Notes: a model not told the origin generated them from the letters alone. 64,000 nt of DNA from Arthrobacter sp. Y81 (GCF_002929335.1 NZ_PJIL01000007.1:62001-126000), one strand, 5' to 3'; numbered from the stretch's first letter, positions 50,477 through 60,419 are shown. Made by a program: numbers and translations.

Positions 50477-51985
50477 ATGACCTCGTTGTGGTTGGACCGC
50501 ACCCACACGTTCCGCAGCGACCAGTTCCATCCCCGCAGCGCGTTTGACTCGGTGGTGGCGGGGGCCGGGCTGACCGGGCTGGTGACGGCCCTGCTCCTCG
50601 CCCGGTCAGGCAAGAAAGTGCTGGTTCTCGAAGCCAGGAGCCCGGGCGCCGTGACCACCGGCAACACCACCGCAAAGGTTTCCCTGCTGCAGGGCACTGT
50701 GCTGTCCGCGCTGAGGAACCAGTATTCGCAGAAGGTGGTGGATGCCTACGTCGAGATGAACCGCGAGGGGCAGGCCTGGCTGCTGCGGTACCTCGAGGGC
50801 CGGGGAGTGGCGTTCCAGCGCCGGGATGCCTATACGTACGCCACTTCTGAAGACGGTACCGACATCCTCCGTAAGGAAATGGCGGTTGCCCAGGCCGCCG
50901 GACTTGCTGTGGAGTATGTCCGGGAACCCGGGCTCCCTTTTCCCGTCAAAGGTGCGCTCCGCCTGGGCCGGCAGGCCCAGATCCACCCCATGGAAGTCAT
51001 CGACGCCCTGGTGGATGACGTCCGCTCGCACGGAGGTCAGATCGTTTCCGGCGTGCGGCTGAACGGATTCCGGGGACTTGGCGCGCTCCTGGGTGCGGAA
51101 CTCGAGGTCCAGACAGATCACGGACCCGTGCGTGCCGGGGACGTGGTGCTCGCCACGGGGACCCCGGTCCTGGACCGGGGGCTATATTTCGCCAAGCTCA
51201 AGCCGCTGCGGTCCTACGCGGCGGCCTTCGAATTGCCCGGGACAACCGCTGTCCCGGACGGTATGTTCCTGTCCGTTGAGCAGCCGATCCGATCCCTGCG
51301 CGATTATCCCGCCGACGGCCGTCGGCTCCTCCTGGTGGGAGGCAACGGGCATCCGGTGGGCCGCGCCAGGTCAACGCAGGCCTACCTCGACACACTGATC
51401 GACTGGACAACGGCGAAATTCCCCGGCGCCAGCCTCACCCACTCGTGGTCCGCCCAGGACTACCAGGCCACCAACCTGATGCCCTTCTTCGGCAAGCTGC
51501 CGCGGGGGCTGGGCCGGGTCTATTTCGCCACGGGGTACAACAAATGGGGCATGGCCAACTCCGTGGCCGCCGCCCTGGACATCACGTCCGACATCCTCGG
51601 CACCCAGCTCCCCTGGGCCAGCGTCATCCACCACCGGGTCACGTCCCCGGCCGGAGCCGCCTCGGCAGCAACCCTCAATGCGGCGGTCGCCGCCACGCTG
51701 GCCAGGGATTGGGCGCAGGTGGGACTCAAGCGCCTGGGCGAGTCACGGCAGCAGCCACCGGAGGGGGCAGGCCTGGTGTTCCGCCGCGGCCGGAAGCCCG
51801 TGGCCGTGTCCACCGTCGACGGCACCCGCTGCCAACTGTCGGCCGTCTGCACCCATCTGGGCGGGATTGTGCGCTGGAACGACAGCGAAAGATCCTGGGA
51901 CTGCCCGCTCCACGGTTCCCGCTTCAGCAGCACCGGGACGGTGCTGGAAGGACCGGCCACCCGCGATCTGCGGCAGGTTGACTGA
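50477..51985 (+). CDS. FAD-dependent oxidoreductase fused to a Rieske domain
   Basis: 502 residues. N-terminal DAO-type FAD domain (SVVAGAGLTGLVTALLLARSGKKVLVLEA, about residues 25-53) and GYNKWGMANSVAAA near 355; C-terminal Rieske [2Fe-2S] domain with CTHLGG and CPLHGSRF ligands (about 455-480). The flavin could exchange electrons with the iron-sulfur cluster. The substrate is unknown. AGGAAAGG precedes the ATG by about 11 bases. Confidence 0.93.
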   Translation: MTSLWLDRTHTFRSDQFHPRSAFDSVVAGAGLTGLVTALLLARSGKKVLVLEARSPGAVTTGNTTAKVSLLQGTVLSALRNQYSQKVVDAYVEMNREGQAWLLRYLEGRGVAFQRRDAYTYATSEDGTDILRKEMAVAQAAGLAVEYVREPGLPFPVKGALRLGRQAQIHPMEVIDALVDDVRSHGGQIVSGVRLNGFRGLGALLGAELEVQTDHGPVRAGDVVLATGTPVLDRGLYFAKLKPLRSYAAAFELPGTTAVPDGMFLSVEQPIRSLRDYPADGRRLLLVGGNGHPVGRARSTQAYLDTLIDWTTAKFPGASLTHSWSAQDYQATNLMPFFGKLPRGLGRVYFATGYNKWGMANSVAAALDITSDILGTQLPWASVIHHRVTSPAGAASAATLNAAVAATLARDWAQVGLKRLGESRQQPPEGAGLVFRRGRKPVAVSTVDGTRCQLSAVCTHLGGIVRWNDSERSWDCPLHGSRFSSTGTVLEGPATRDLRQVD

Positions 51986-52058
51986 CCCTGCGGGGGCCTC
52001 GCCGGAACCCGCCGGAAGTGCCGCCAATAGTGTCAGTGCGGTACGGCATGATGGAGGA

Positions 52059-55000
52059 ATGCAGGGGAAGGACGTCGCCGGCGGGCCGTCAGGCAAGAAA
52101 CAGTCGGGCGACACACCATCAGGAACGCCGGCCGGCGGGACTTCTTCCGGGCGGACCATGGACAGGTTCAGCCAGTCCACCAGGGAGTGGTTCCTCGGTG
52201 CGTTTTCCGCGCCCACACCCGCACAAAACGGGGCCTGGGACGCCATTTCGTCCGGCTCCCATGCGCTGGTGGTCGCGCCGACCGGCTCCGGCAAAACCCT
52301 CGCAGCATTCCTCTGGGCACTCGACCGCCTCCAGGCGTCCGCTCCCGCCGAGCCGGAAGCACTGCCCGGCCTGGACCCGGCTGCCAAAGGCAGGAAACCG
52401 AAGGCGCCCCGGCGCAAGACCCGCGTCCTGTACATATCACCGCTCAAGGCGCTCGGCGTCGACGTCGAGCGCAACCTCCGCGCGCCGCTGATCGGCATTA
52501 CCCAGACAGCCAAACGGCTGGGCCTGCCCGCCCCGCTGATCACTGTGGGGGTCCGTTCGGGGGATACGACGACGGCGGACCGCCGCACGCTGCTCTCCCA
52601 CCCGCCGGACATTCTCATCACCACCCCGGAGTCCCTGTTCCTAATGCTCACGTCCCGGGCCCGGGAAACCCTGTCCGAGGTGGACACGATCATCGTGGAC
52701 GAGGTCCACGCCGTCGCTGGCACCAAGCGCGGCGCGCACCTGGCCGTGTCGCTGGAACGGCTGGATGCGCTCCTGCCCAAACCCGCGCAGCGGATCGGCC
52801 TCTCAGCCACCGTGGAGCCCCGCGAACTCGTGGCCCAGTTCCTCGCAGGATCTGCCCCGGTGGAAATCGTGGCGCCGCCGTCCAAGAAGAACTGGGACCT
52901 GACCGTGTCCGTTCCGGTGGAGGACATGTCCGATCTGCAGGGGGCCGCCGGCGCCTTCGACTCCGGCCCTGCGTCGGGGCTGCAGCCACAGGCGTCCATC
53001 TGGCCGCATGTGGAGGAGAAGATCGTGGACCTGGTGATGGCCAACCAGTCCACCATCGTGTTCGCCAATTCGCGCCGCCTCGCCGAACGCCTGACGGCCC
53101 GCCTCAACGAGATCCATGCCGAACGTGAACTGGTGGCGGCGGGCGGAGGCTGGGGCGAATTCGGCGCCGGGGCGCCGGACTTCGAATCCACGCCTTCAGC
53201 AATACAGTCCGCCGTGCCGTCGGCGGTGCCGTCCGCGGGCGCCGGCACACCGGCGTCGACGGCTACACCGGCCCACATGATGGCGCAGGCGGGCAGCACC
53301 GCAGGCGCCGATCCCGTGCTGGCGCGGGCCCACCACGGTTCCGTATCAAAGGACCAGCGCGCGCTGATCGAGGACGACCTGAAATCGGGCCGGCTGCGGT
53401 GCGTTGTCGCCACGTCCTCCCTTGAGCTCGGAATCGACATGGGCGCGGTGGACCTGGTGGTCCAGGTGGAGTCGCCGCCGTCCGTGGCCAGCGGGCTGCA
53501 GCGGGTGGGCCGCGCCGGTCACCAGGTGGGCGAAGTGTCCCAGGGCGTCCTGTTCCCCAAGCACCGTGCCGACCTCGTGCATACGGCCATTACCGTGGAG
53601 CGGATGCTCGGCGGCAAGATCGAGCGGCTTAGTGTTCCCGCCAACCCGCTGGACATCCTGGCGCAGCAGACGGTGGCGGCCACGGCCCTGGGCTCCATCG
53701 ATGTGGAGGAATGGTTCTCCACGGTCCGCCGGTCCGCCCCGTTCGCTTCCCTCCCCCGGTCCGCGTTCGAGGCCACGCTGGACCTGTTGGCCGGCCGCTA
53801 CCCGTCCGACGAATTCGCCGAGCTCCGGCCTAGAATCATCTGGGACCGGAACGCCGGCACCATCGAGGGCCGCCCCGGGGCGCAGCGGCTTGCCGTGACG
53901 TCCGGCGGCACCATTCCGGACCGCGGGCTCTTTGGCGTCTACATCATCGGCACCGAGGTGGAAGGCTCTGCCTCGCCTTCCAGCGAGGGCAAGGCTGCCA
54001 GTCCCGGGGCCTCCGCCGCCAAGGGTGGCCGGCGCGTGGGTGAACTCGACGAGGAGATGGTCTACGAATCCCGAGTGGGCGACATCTTCGCCCTCGGTGC
54101 CACCAGCTGGAAGATCGAGGACATCACGCACGACCGCGTCCTGGTTTCCCCGGCCTTCGGCCAGCCGGGAAAGCTCCCCTTCTGGAAGGGTGATTCGCTG
54201 GGCCGGCCGGTGGACCTGGGCCGCGCCCTGGGCGCCTTCGTGCGTGAACTGTCCGCGTCCGACGTCGGACCGGCCATGGAGCGGTGCAAGGCCAGCGGGC
54301 TTGACGACTTTGCCGCGAACAACCTGATCCAGTATTTGGCCGAACAGAAGCTGGCCACCGAAGTGGTCCCCAGCGACACCACACTCGTGGTGGAGCGGTT
54401 CCACGACGAACTGGGCGATTGGCGGGTGGTTCTGCACAGCCCCTTCGGGCTGCCCGTGCACGCGCCCTGGGCCCTCGCCGTGGGCCAGCGGCTCCACCAG
54501 CGCTACGGAATGGACGGTTCCGCGATGGCCGCGGACGACGGCATCGTGCTGCGGGTGCCCATGATGGAGGACGAACCGCCAGGCGCCGAGCTGTTCCTCT
54601 TCGAACCCGAGGAACTGGAGCAGATCGTCACGGCCGAAGTGGGTGGCAGCGCCCTCTTTGCCTCGCGCTTCCGTGAGTGTGCCGCCCGGGCGCTGCTGCT
54701 GCCCCGGCAAAACCCGGGAAAGCGGCAGCCGCTGTGGCAGCAGCGCCAACGGTCCGCGCAGTTGCTGGACGTGGCGCGGAAGTATCCGACGTTTCCCATC
54801 GTGCTGGAAACCGTGCGTGAGTGCCTTCAGGACGTCTACGATCTCCCGGCGCTGAAGGACATCGCAGCGTCCATCGAGCGGCGTGAACTGCGGATCCTCC
54901 AAACCACCACGCAGCAGCCCTCCCCGTTCGCGAAGTCCCTGCTGTTCGGCTACGTCGCACAGTTCCTCTATGAAGGCGACTCACCCCTTGCGGAGCGCCG

Positions 55001-57149
55001 GGCTGCCGCGCTTGCCCTGGATTCAACCCTGCTGAATGAGCTCCTGGGCCGGGTGGAGCTGCGCGAACTGCTCGACGCCAGGGTCATCGAGGCCACCGAA
55101 CGGGAGCTGCAGCGGCTCGCGCCGGACCGCCGGGTGCGCGGGATGGAGGGCGTCGCGGACCTGCTGCGAATGCTCGGTCCGCTGACCCCCGAAGAAGTGG
55201 CCGCACGGCTGGAACCCGCCGCCCCGGTCGCCGAGCCGGCGGAAACCCTGGTGGTTGAGCCTGCCCCGGTGGCCGACGCCGTCTCCCACCTCACCGCCCT
55301 GCAGCGGGCCAACCGCGCACTCCGGGTGAACATCGGCGGTGCCGAGCGCTTTGCCGCCGTGGAAGATGCCGCCCGCCTGCGGGATGCCATCGGAGTGCCC
55401 CTGCCCATGGGGGTGCCGCTGGCGTTCATCGAGCCGGTGGCCGACCCCCTTGGCGACCTCGTCTCCCGCTACGCCCGCACCCACGGACCGTTCACGGCAG
55501 CTGAAGCCGCGGCAAGGCTGGGACTCGGCGTCGCCGTCGTCAGCACTGCGCTCAAGAGGCTCGCCGCGGACGGCCGCGTGGTGGAAGGAGAGTTCCGCCC
55601 GCATTCCGCGCCGCCCGAACAGGTGGCCGCCGCCGAAGACCCGGAAACGGGGGACGCTGATGCCCAGGCCCCACCCGCACCATCCGTGGTGACACTGGCC
55701 GGCACCAGTGAATGGTGTGACGCAGAGGTGCTGCGAAAATTGCGCCGCCGGTCGCTGGCGGCGCTGCGTGCCGAAGTGGAGCCCGTGGATACGGCGGCGT
55801 ACGGCCGGTTCCTTCCGGCCTGGCAGAACGTCCGAATCCCGGGCCGCGGCCGGGGCCACTCAGCCCTGCGCGGGCTGGACGGCATCATCACCGCTGTCGA
55901 TCAGCTCTCCGGCGTGCCGGTTCCGGCTTCGGCATGGGAACCGCTCGTCCTCGCCAGCCGGGTGGCCGACTACCAGCCCGCCATGCTGGATGAGCTGATG
56001 GCGGCCGGCGAGGTCCTCTGGTCCGGTGCAGGCGCGCTTCCCGGCAACGACGGCTGGGTGAGCCTGCACCTCGCGGACTCGGCCGAACTCACCCTGAATC
56101 CCGCGGCTGACTACGAGCCCGGGGACGCCCAGCAGCGGCTGCTGGACCATCTGCAGAACAATGGCGGCGGCTATTTCTTCCGCCAGCTGACGGACATCGC
56201 GGGCGGCCTGGACGCCGTGATGAGCGACCAGGATGTTGTGGCTGCGCTCTGGGACCTGGCGTGGGCAGGCCGCATCACCGGCGATACGTTCGCGCCCGTC
56301 CGGGCCATGATTGCCGGCGGCCACACAGCCCACCGGCAGGTTGCCCGGGCACCGCGGGCGCGCGCACCCCGGATGAGCCGGCTGGGACGCGCCCACGGCA
56401 CCGGTCTGCTGGGATCTCCCGGGCTGACCGGGGGGCGCTACGGTTCGGTCACAGGTGCCGCCGCCACGCCGCCGCTGGCGGCCGGCCGGTGGTCTGCCCT
56501 GCCGTCGCCCGAACTTGACCCGACCATCCACGCCCGCGCCACGGCGGAGCTGCTGCTGGACCGGTACGGCGTCGTCACCCGCGGATCAGTCATGGCGGAG
56601 AACATCCTGGGCGGCTTTGGGCTGATGTACAAGGTCCTCGCCAGGCTGGAAGAAGCCGGACGCTGCCGCCGGGGTTATTTCATCGAGCACCTCGGCGCCG
56701 CCCAGTTTGCCGTGCCGGCCACGGTGGACCGGCTGCGCTCCTACACCGAGGACACCCAGCTGGCGAAGCCGGAGCCTGTTGCCCTGGCCCTCGCCGCGAC
56801 GGACCCCGCCAATCCCTACGGCGCGGCGCTGGCCTGGCCCGCGCTCAGTGTGGAGGCCGGCAGCGGCCACCGCCCGGGGCGGAAGGCAGGAGCCCTCGTG
56901 GTCATGGTCGACGGGTTCCTGGTCCTCTACGTGGAGCGCGGTGGCAAGACACTGCTCGCCTTCGATGAAGATCCGGAAATACTCGCCGCCGCCGCGGCAG
57001 CCCTGGTGGGGGTGGTGAAGCGCGGCGCGGTGGACAAGCTCATCATGGAGAAGGTCAACGGACACGGCATCCTGGACACGCCTGCGGCAGCCGCTTTGAC
57101 CCACGCCGGCGCCTATTCCACTCCGAAGGGTCTGAGAATCCGTGCCTGA
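52059..57149 (+). CDS. lhr: Lhr-type ATP-dependent DNA helicase
   Basis: 1696 residues. Superfamily 2 helicase: Walker A in VVAPTGSGKT (about residue 75), DEVH box in IIVDEVHAVAGTKRG (about 212), LSATVEP (III) and GRAGHQ-type motif VI. A Ser/Pro/Ala-rich insertion (about 376-424) splits the two RecA domains. The large C-terminal half has the winged helix and beta-barrel of Lhr. Lhr unwinds DNA or RNA-DNA hybrids 3' to 5' and acts in repair. The gene overlaps nei2 by 8 bases. The ATG (52059) sits 1 base from GGAGG, so a later ATG (about 52158) is possible. Confidence 0.94.
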   Translation: MQGKDVAGGPSGKKQSGDTPSGTPAGGTSSGRTMDRFSQSTREWFLGAFSAPTPAQNGAWDAISSGSHALVVAPTGSGKTLAAFLWALDRLQASAPAEPEALPGLDPAAKGRKPKAPRRKTRVLYISPLKALGVDVERNLRAPLIGITQTAKRLGLPAPLITVGVRSGDTTTADRRTLLSHPPDILITTPESLFLMLTSRARETLSEVDTIIVDEVHAVAGTKRGAHLAVSLERLDALLPKPAQRIGLSATVEPRELVAQFLAGSAPVEIVAPPSKKNWDLTVSVPVEDMSDLQGAAGAFDSGPASGLQPQASIWPHVEEKIVDLVMANQSTIVFANSRRLAERLTARLNEIHAERELVAAGGGWGEFGAGAPDFESTPSAIQSAVPSAVPSAGAGTPASTATPAHMMAQAGSTAGADPVLARAHHGSVSKDQRALIEDDLKSGRLRCVVATSSLELGIDMGAVDLVVQVESPPSVASGLQRVGRAGHQVGEVSQGVLFPKHRADLVHTAITVERMLGGKIERLSVPANPLDILAQQTVAATALGSIDVEEWFSTVRRSAPFASLPRSAFEATLDLLAGRYPSDEFAELRPRIIWDRNAGTIEGRPGAQRLAVTSGGTIPDRGLFGVYIIGTEVEGSASPSSEGKAASPGASAAKGGRRVGELDEEMVYESRVGDIFALGATSWKIEDITHDRVLVSPAFGQPGKLPFWKGDSLGRPVDLGRALGAFVRELSASDVGPAMERCKASGLDDFAANNLIQYLAEQKLATEVVPSDTTLVVERFHDELGDWRVVLHSPFGLPVHAPWALAVGQRLHQRYGMDGSAMAADDGIVLRVPMMEDEPPGAELFLFEPEELEQIVTAEVGGSALFASRFRECAARALLLPRQNPGKRQPLWQQRQRSAQLLDVARKYPTFPIVLETVRECLQDVYDLPALKDIAASIERRELRILQTTTQQPSPFAKSLLFGYVAQFLYEGDSPLAERRAAALALDSTLLNELLGRVELRELLDARVIEATERELQRLAPDRRVRGMEGVADLLRMLGPLTPEEVAARLEPAAPVAEPAETLVVEPAPVADAVSHLTALQRANRALRVNIGGAERFAAVEDAARLRDAIGVPLPMGVPLAFIEPVADPLGDLVSRYARTHGPFTAAEAAARLGLGVAVVSTALKRLAADGRVVEGEFRPHSAPPEQVAAAEDPETGDADAQAPPAPSVVTLAGTSEWCDAEVLRKLRRRSLAALRAEVEPVDTAAYGRFLPAWQNVRIPGRGRGHSALRGLDGIITAVDQLSGVPVPASAWEPLVLASRVADYQPAMLDELMAAGEVLWSGAGALPGNDGWVSLHLADSAELTLNPAADYEPGDAQQRLLDHLQNNGGGYFFRQLTDIAGGLDAVMSDQDVVAALWDLAWAGRITGDTFAPVRAMIAGGHTAHRQVARAPRARAPRMSRLGRAHGTGLLGSPGLTGGRYGSVTGAAATPPLAAGRWSALPSPELDPTIHARATAELLLDRYGVVTRGSVMAENILGGFGLMYKVLARLEEAGRCRRGYFIEHLGAAQFAVPATVDRLRSYTEDTQLAKPEPVALALAATDPANPYGAALAWPALSVEAGSGHRPGRKAGALVVMVDGFLVLYVERGGKTLLAFDEDPEILAAAAAALVGVVKRGAVDKLIMEKVNGHGILDTPAAAALTHAGAYSTPKGLRIRA

Positions 57150-57993
57150 AGGTGATTCCGTCTGGCGGGCGGCGGCGCAACTGCACGCAGCCCTGGCCGG
57201 ACAGCAACTCACAGCCTCCGACTTCCGGGTGCCCAGATTTGCCACGCTCAAGCTGGACGGCTGGACAGTGGACGAGGTGGTTCCCCGCGGCAAGCACCTG
57301 CTGATGCGGCTCCGGGGTCCGGCGGAGGAACAGCTGACCATCCACTCCCACCTGAAGATGGAAGGCGCCTGGCAGGTCTACCCTCCCGGCGGCCGCTGGC
57401 GGAAACCGGGGTTCACGGCCCGGTGCGTGCTGCGGACCGCCACGGCGGACGCCGTCGGGTTCTCCCTCGGCATCCTGGAAGTGGTCCGAACCGCTGACGA
57501 GGACTCCGTCGTCGGCCACCTCGGGCCGGACCTCCTCGGCCCGAACTGGGACATAGCCGAGGCGGAACGGCGGCTGCTCGCTGCGCCCGACGTTCCCATC
57601 GGCGTGGCCCTCCTGGATCAGCGCAACCTGGCCGGCATCGGCAACATCTACCGCTGCGAGGCCTGCTTCCTTTCCGGCATCCATCCCGCCGCGCCTGTCT
57701 CCGAGGTAACGGACCTGCGCGCCATAATGGCCGATGCCAAGCAGTTGCTGGAGGCCAACCTGGGACCGGGTCGCCGCACCACCGTGCTCAACGCCCGCGG
57801 AGCACCGGTGGGCAGGATGGCCGGAAGGCCTGGATACTGGGTATACGGCCGCGGGCACCAGCCGTGCCTGAAATGCGGGACGCCCATCCGCCGCGGCGTG
57901 CTCGCCAAAGGCACCCACACAGGGACCGGCACCGAAGAGCGGGACATCTACTTCTGCCCGAAATGCCAGACGCCGCCGGGAACAAACGCCTGA
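57142..57993 (+). CDS. nei2: Fpg/Nei-family DNA glycosylase (endonuclease VIII-like)
   Basis: 283 residues. Catalytic Pro2 and Glu3 (MPEGDSVWRAA), the H2TH region (LLDQRNLAGIGNIYRCEACF) and a C-terminal zinc finger (CLKCGTPIRRG...FCPKCQ). Cuts oxidised pyrimidine lesions with AP-lyase activity. The GTG start overlaps the lhr stop by 8 bases, so helicase and glycosylase are translationally coupled, as in other actinobacteria. Confidence 0.95.
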   Translation: MPEGDSVWRAAAQLHAALAGQQLTASDFRVPRFATLKLDGWTVDEVVPRGKHLLMRLRGPAEEQLTIHSHLKMEGAWQVYPPGGRWRKPGFTARCVLRTATADAVGFSLGILEVVRTADEDSVVGHLGPDLLGPNWDIAEAERRLLAAPDVPIGVALLDQRNLAGIGNIYRCEACFLSGIHPAAPVSEVTDLRAIMADAKQLLEANLGPGRRTTVLNARGAPVGRMAGRPGYWVYGRGHQPCLKCGTPIRRGVLAKGTHTGTGTEERDIYFCPKCQTPPGTNA

Positions 57994-58017
57994 CGCAGAA
58001 TGGAGCCGACGCCTCAC

Positions 58018-58707
58018 TCAGGCGGCCGTCACCGCAGCCTCGGACTGCTCGCCTGTCCCGGGTTCGCTGGCTTCGTCGGAACCGGCGCCGACACCCTTGC
58101 CGGCACCCTCGCCGGCACGGGCCTTCCGTGCCTCCGGCACGGTGAACCGCGGCAACAGCAGCTGCACCAGCGGGCCGATGGCCAGGGCGTAAACCACAGT
58201 GCCCACCCCCACGGAGCCGCCCAGCAGCCAGCCCGTCCCCATAACGACGATTTCGATTCCGGTCCGCGAAGTACGGACCGACCAGCCGGTCCGCCGCGCC
58301 AGCCCGGTCATGAGTCCGTCGCGGGCGCCGGGGCCGAACCGTGCGCCGATGTAGCAGGCCGACGCGATCCCGTTCAGCAGCACGGCACCCGCCAACATGC
58401 CGATCTGGCCGCCAAGGTGCGAGAACTCCGGAATCAGCGCCAGCCCCACATCCGCGAAAACACCCACCAGGACGGCGTTGCACAGGGTGCCGAATCCGGG
58501 CCACTGCCGCAGCGGTATCCACAGGAGCAGGACGAGGAAACTGACAATGACAACCACGGCTCCGATGGAGAGTCCGGTTTTACCCGCCACGCCCTGATGG
58601 AAAACATCCCAGGGGTCAAGGCCAAGTCCGGCACGGATGAACATGGCCAGCGATATGCCGTACATGGCCAGGCCGGTGAACAGTTGAAGGAGTCTGCGGG
58701 TCATCAT
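58018..58707 (-). CDS. YczE/YitT-type membrane protein
   Basis: 229 residues (from ATG 58707), about five to six membrane helices, with the conserved GLGLDPWDVFHQGVAG and FGPGARDGLMTGL blocks of the YczE family. A Gly/Glu/Ser-rich tail (about 190-229) is disordered. It is divergent from the MocR-type gene, the standard pairing for YczE/YczR, so it is likely its target. ATG 58707 is preferred because GAGG then lies 9 bases upstream. Confidence 0.88.
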   Translation of the reverse strand: MMTRRLLQLFTGLAMYGISLAMFIRAGLGLDPWDVFHQGVAGKTGLSIGAVVVIVSFLVLLLWIPLRQWPGFGTLCNAVLVGVFADVGLALIPEFSHLGGQIGMLAGAVLLNGIASACYIGARFGPGARDGLMTGLARRTGWSVRTSRTGIEIVVMGTGWLLGGSVGVGTVVYALAIGPLVQLLLPRFTVPEARKARAGEGAGKGVGAGSDEASEPGTGEQSEAAVTAA

Positions 58708-58725
58708 GAGATCCATCCTCTGTCA

Positions 58726-58764
58726 AAACTGGCCTTGTAATCCATATCCAGTTTGAGATACTGG
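58726..58764. promoter_or_regulatory. Operator/promoter between yczE-type and MocR-type genes
   Basis: Inverted AAACTGG (58726-58732) and CCAGTTT (58748-58754), with a third half-site TACTGG at 58759. TTGTAA (58735-58740) and GATACT (58757-58762) form a 16-base-spaced promoter ending 6 bases before the MocR ATG. Confidence 0.55.
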
Positions 58765-58768
58765 CTAC

Positions 58769-60262
58769 ATGTCCGGCTCCCTGAACCCCACTGCACTGGC
58801 ACGGCTCCTCGGCGAATGGAACCGCGGTGCGGCGCCCGCCTACCGCGAGCTGGCCGACGTCGTACGCCTCCTGGTCCTGGACGGCCGCGTACCGCTGGAC
58901 ATGGCGCTGCCCAGCGAGCGGGCACTGGCCGAAACCCTGGGGGTCAGCCGGACCACCGTGACCGCTGCCTACTCCAGTCTGCGTGAACAGGGATTCCTCA
59001 GCAGCCGGCAGGGCAGCCGGGGCCGGACCTGCATTCCCCGCCGGATGCCGGCGGGCAGCAGCGGCCCCGGCGGTGCCACGGACCTGATCAGCCCAAACGC
59101 CCTGGCCGGAGCGCCGGGACTAGCGCCGCCGCCCGGCCTGCTCGACCTTGCCTACGCGTCCCTGCCGGCCAGCGGCGAAGTGGTGCACCGCGCCTTCGCC
59201 GCCGCGCTGACGGAGCTCCCGGCGCTGCTTCCGGGATTTGGCTACGACGCCATTGGCATTGCACCGCTCCGTGAGGCGATCGCAGCCCGGTATTCCGACG
59301 CCGGGGTTCCCACCACGGCAGACCAGATCCTGGTGACGTCTGGCGCGCAACATGCGCTGAACATCGTGCTCCGCACCCTGGCCGGCCGGCAGGACAAGGT
59401 GCTCGTGGACCATCCCACCTATCCGCACGCCCTGGATGCCATCCGCGCCAGCGGCTGCCGGCCGGTGCCGGTGGCCCTCCCGCACGGGCACGGCTGGGAC
59501 GTGGACGGTATGGAAGGCGCCATGATGCAGCAGCGCCCCAAGATGGCCTACGTCGTGCCGGACTTCCACAACCCCACCGGCCGGATGATGTCCGACCCCC
59601 AGCGCCGCAGGCTCGTTCAGGCCGCCGCCGCAGCCGGAACGGTGCTGGTGGTGGATGAGACGCTGCGCGAGCTGAATCTCGACGGCGTCGCCACGGCCCC
59701 GGTGGCGGCCTTCAGTCCCGCGGTGGTAACCATCGGATCCCTGAGCAAGTCGCACTGGGCCGGGCTGCGCACCGGCTGGATCCGGGCCGGCGGATCCCTG
59801 ATCCAGCGCTTCGCCGCCGCTCGGACCACCATGGACCTGGGCGGGCCCGTGGTGGAACAGCTGGCTGCTGCGCACCTGGTCCGGTCGCTCGCGGAACCGC
59901 TGCCGGCCCGCCTGGAGGCCCTGCGCGGGAACCGGGCCGCGCTGCTCGAGCTGATCGGCGGGATCCTCCCGGACTGGCAGCCGGAACGGCCCGACGGCGG
60001 GCTGAGCATTTGGTGCCGGCTGCCGGCGCCGATCAGCACCGCACTGACGGTCATCGGCCCCGACGTTGGGGTCAGGCTGGCGGCCGGGCCCAGGTTCGGC
60101 GTGGGCGGGGCCTTCGAGCACTACCTGCGCGTCCCTTTCACTCTTCCGCCCGCGCAGTTGGAGACCGCTGTCCTGGCCATTCGCTCGGCCCAGGACAGGC
60201 TCGACGCCGCACCCCAGCTGCGGCGCAGCCTCCGGCACACGCCCGCCGTCGCCATCGCCTGA
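58769..60262 (+). CDS. MocR-family PLP-dependent transcriptional regulator (YczR-like)
   Basis: 497 residues. N-terminal GntR winged helix (LPSERALAETLGVSRTTVTAAYSSLREQGF, residues 50-80), then a fold-type I aminotransferase-like domain. The PLP Lys lies in TIGSLSKSHWAGLRTGW, with VPDFHNPTGRMMS upstream. These regulators bind PLP and usually do not transaminate. Divergent from yczE-type gene, sharing one operator region. Confidence 0.94.
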   Translation: MSGSLNPTALARLLGEWNRGAAPAYRELADVVRLLVLDGRVPLDMALPSERALAETLGVSRTTVTAAYSSLREQGFLSSRQGSRGRTCIPRRMPAGSSGPGGATDLISPNALAGAPGLAPPPGLLDLAYASLPASGEVVHRAFAAALTELPALLPGFGYDAIGIAPLREAIAARYSDAGVPTTADQILVTSGAQHALNIVLRTLAGRQDKVLVDHPTYPHALDAIRASGCRPVPVALPHGHGWDVDGMEGAMMQQRPKMAYVVPDFHNPTGRMMSDPQRRRLVQAAAAAGTVLVVDETLRELNLDGVATAPVAAFSPAVVTIGSLSKSHWAGLRTGWIRAGGSLIQRFAAARTTMDLGGPVVEQLAAAHLVRSLAEPLPARLEALRGNRAALLELIGGILPDWQPERPDGGLSIWCRLPAPISTALTVIGPDVGVRLAAGPRFGVGGAFEHYLRVPFTLPPAQLETAVLAIRSAQDRLDAAPQLRRSLRHTPAVAIA

Positions 60263-60342
60263 CCCGGGCTGTTCGAGGGTTCCCGGAGGGTTCCCCGACG
60301 CGGGTCGGCAGCCGGGCTCCGGCGACGCGGCACCCGTCCTAT

Positions 60343-60419
60343 GACACGCAAAGTGCTTGGCGCGCCCGGTATTCCGGTAGCGCCAGGCATTTTGCGCGTC
60401 GCCAGGCATTTTGCGAGTC
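60343..60419. repeat. REP-like hairpin and tandem 19-bp repeat
   Basis: Two direct copies of GCCAGGCATTTTGCG(C/A)GTC (60382-60400, 60401-60419) and one inverted near-copy (60343-60361). The first pair forms a 21-bp stem (18 Watson-Crick, 2 wobble, 1 mismatch) between convergent genes; likely a bidirectional terminator or a mobile REP-like element. Confidence 0.75.

Noticed and set aside
53346..54902. 518-codon open frame antisense to lhr
   Set aside because: Shadow of a conserved helicase.
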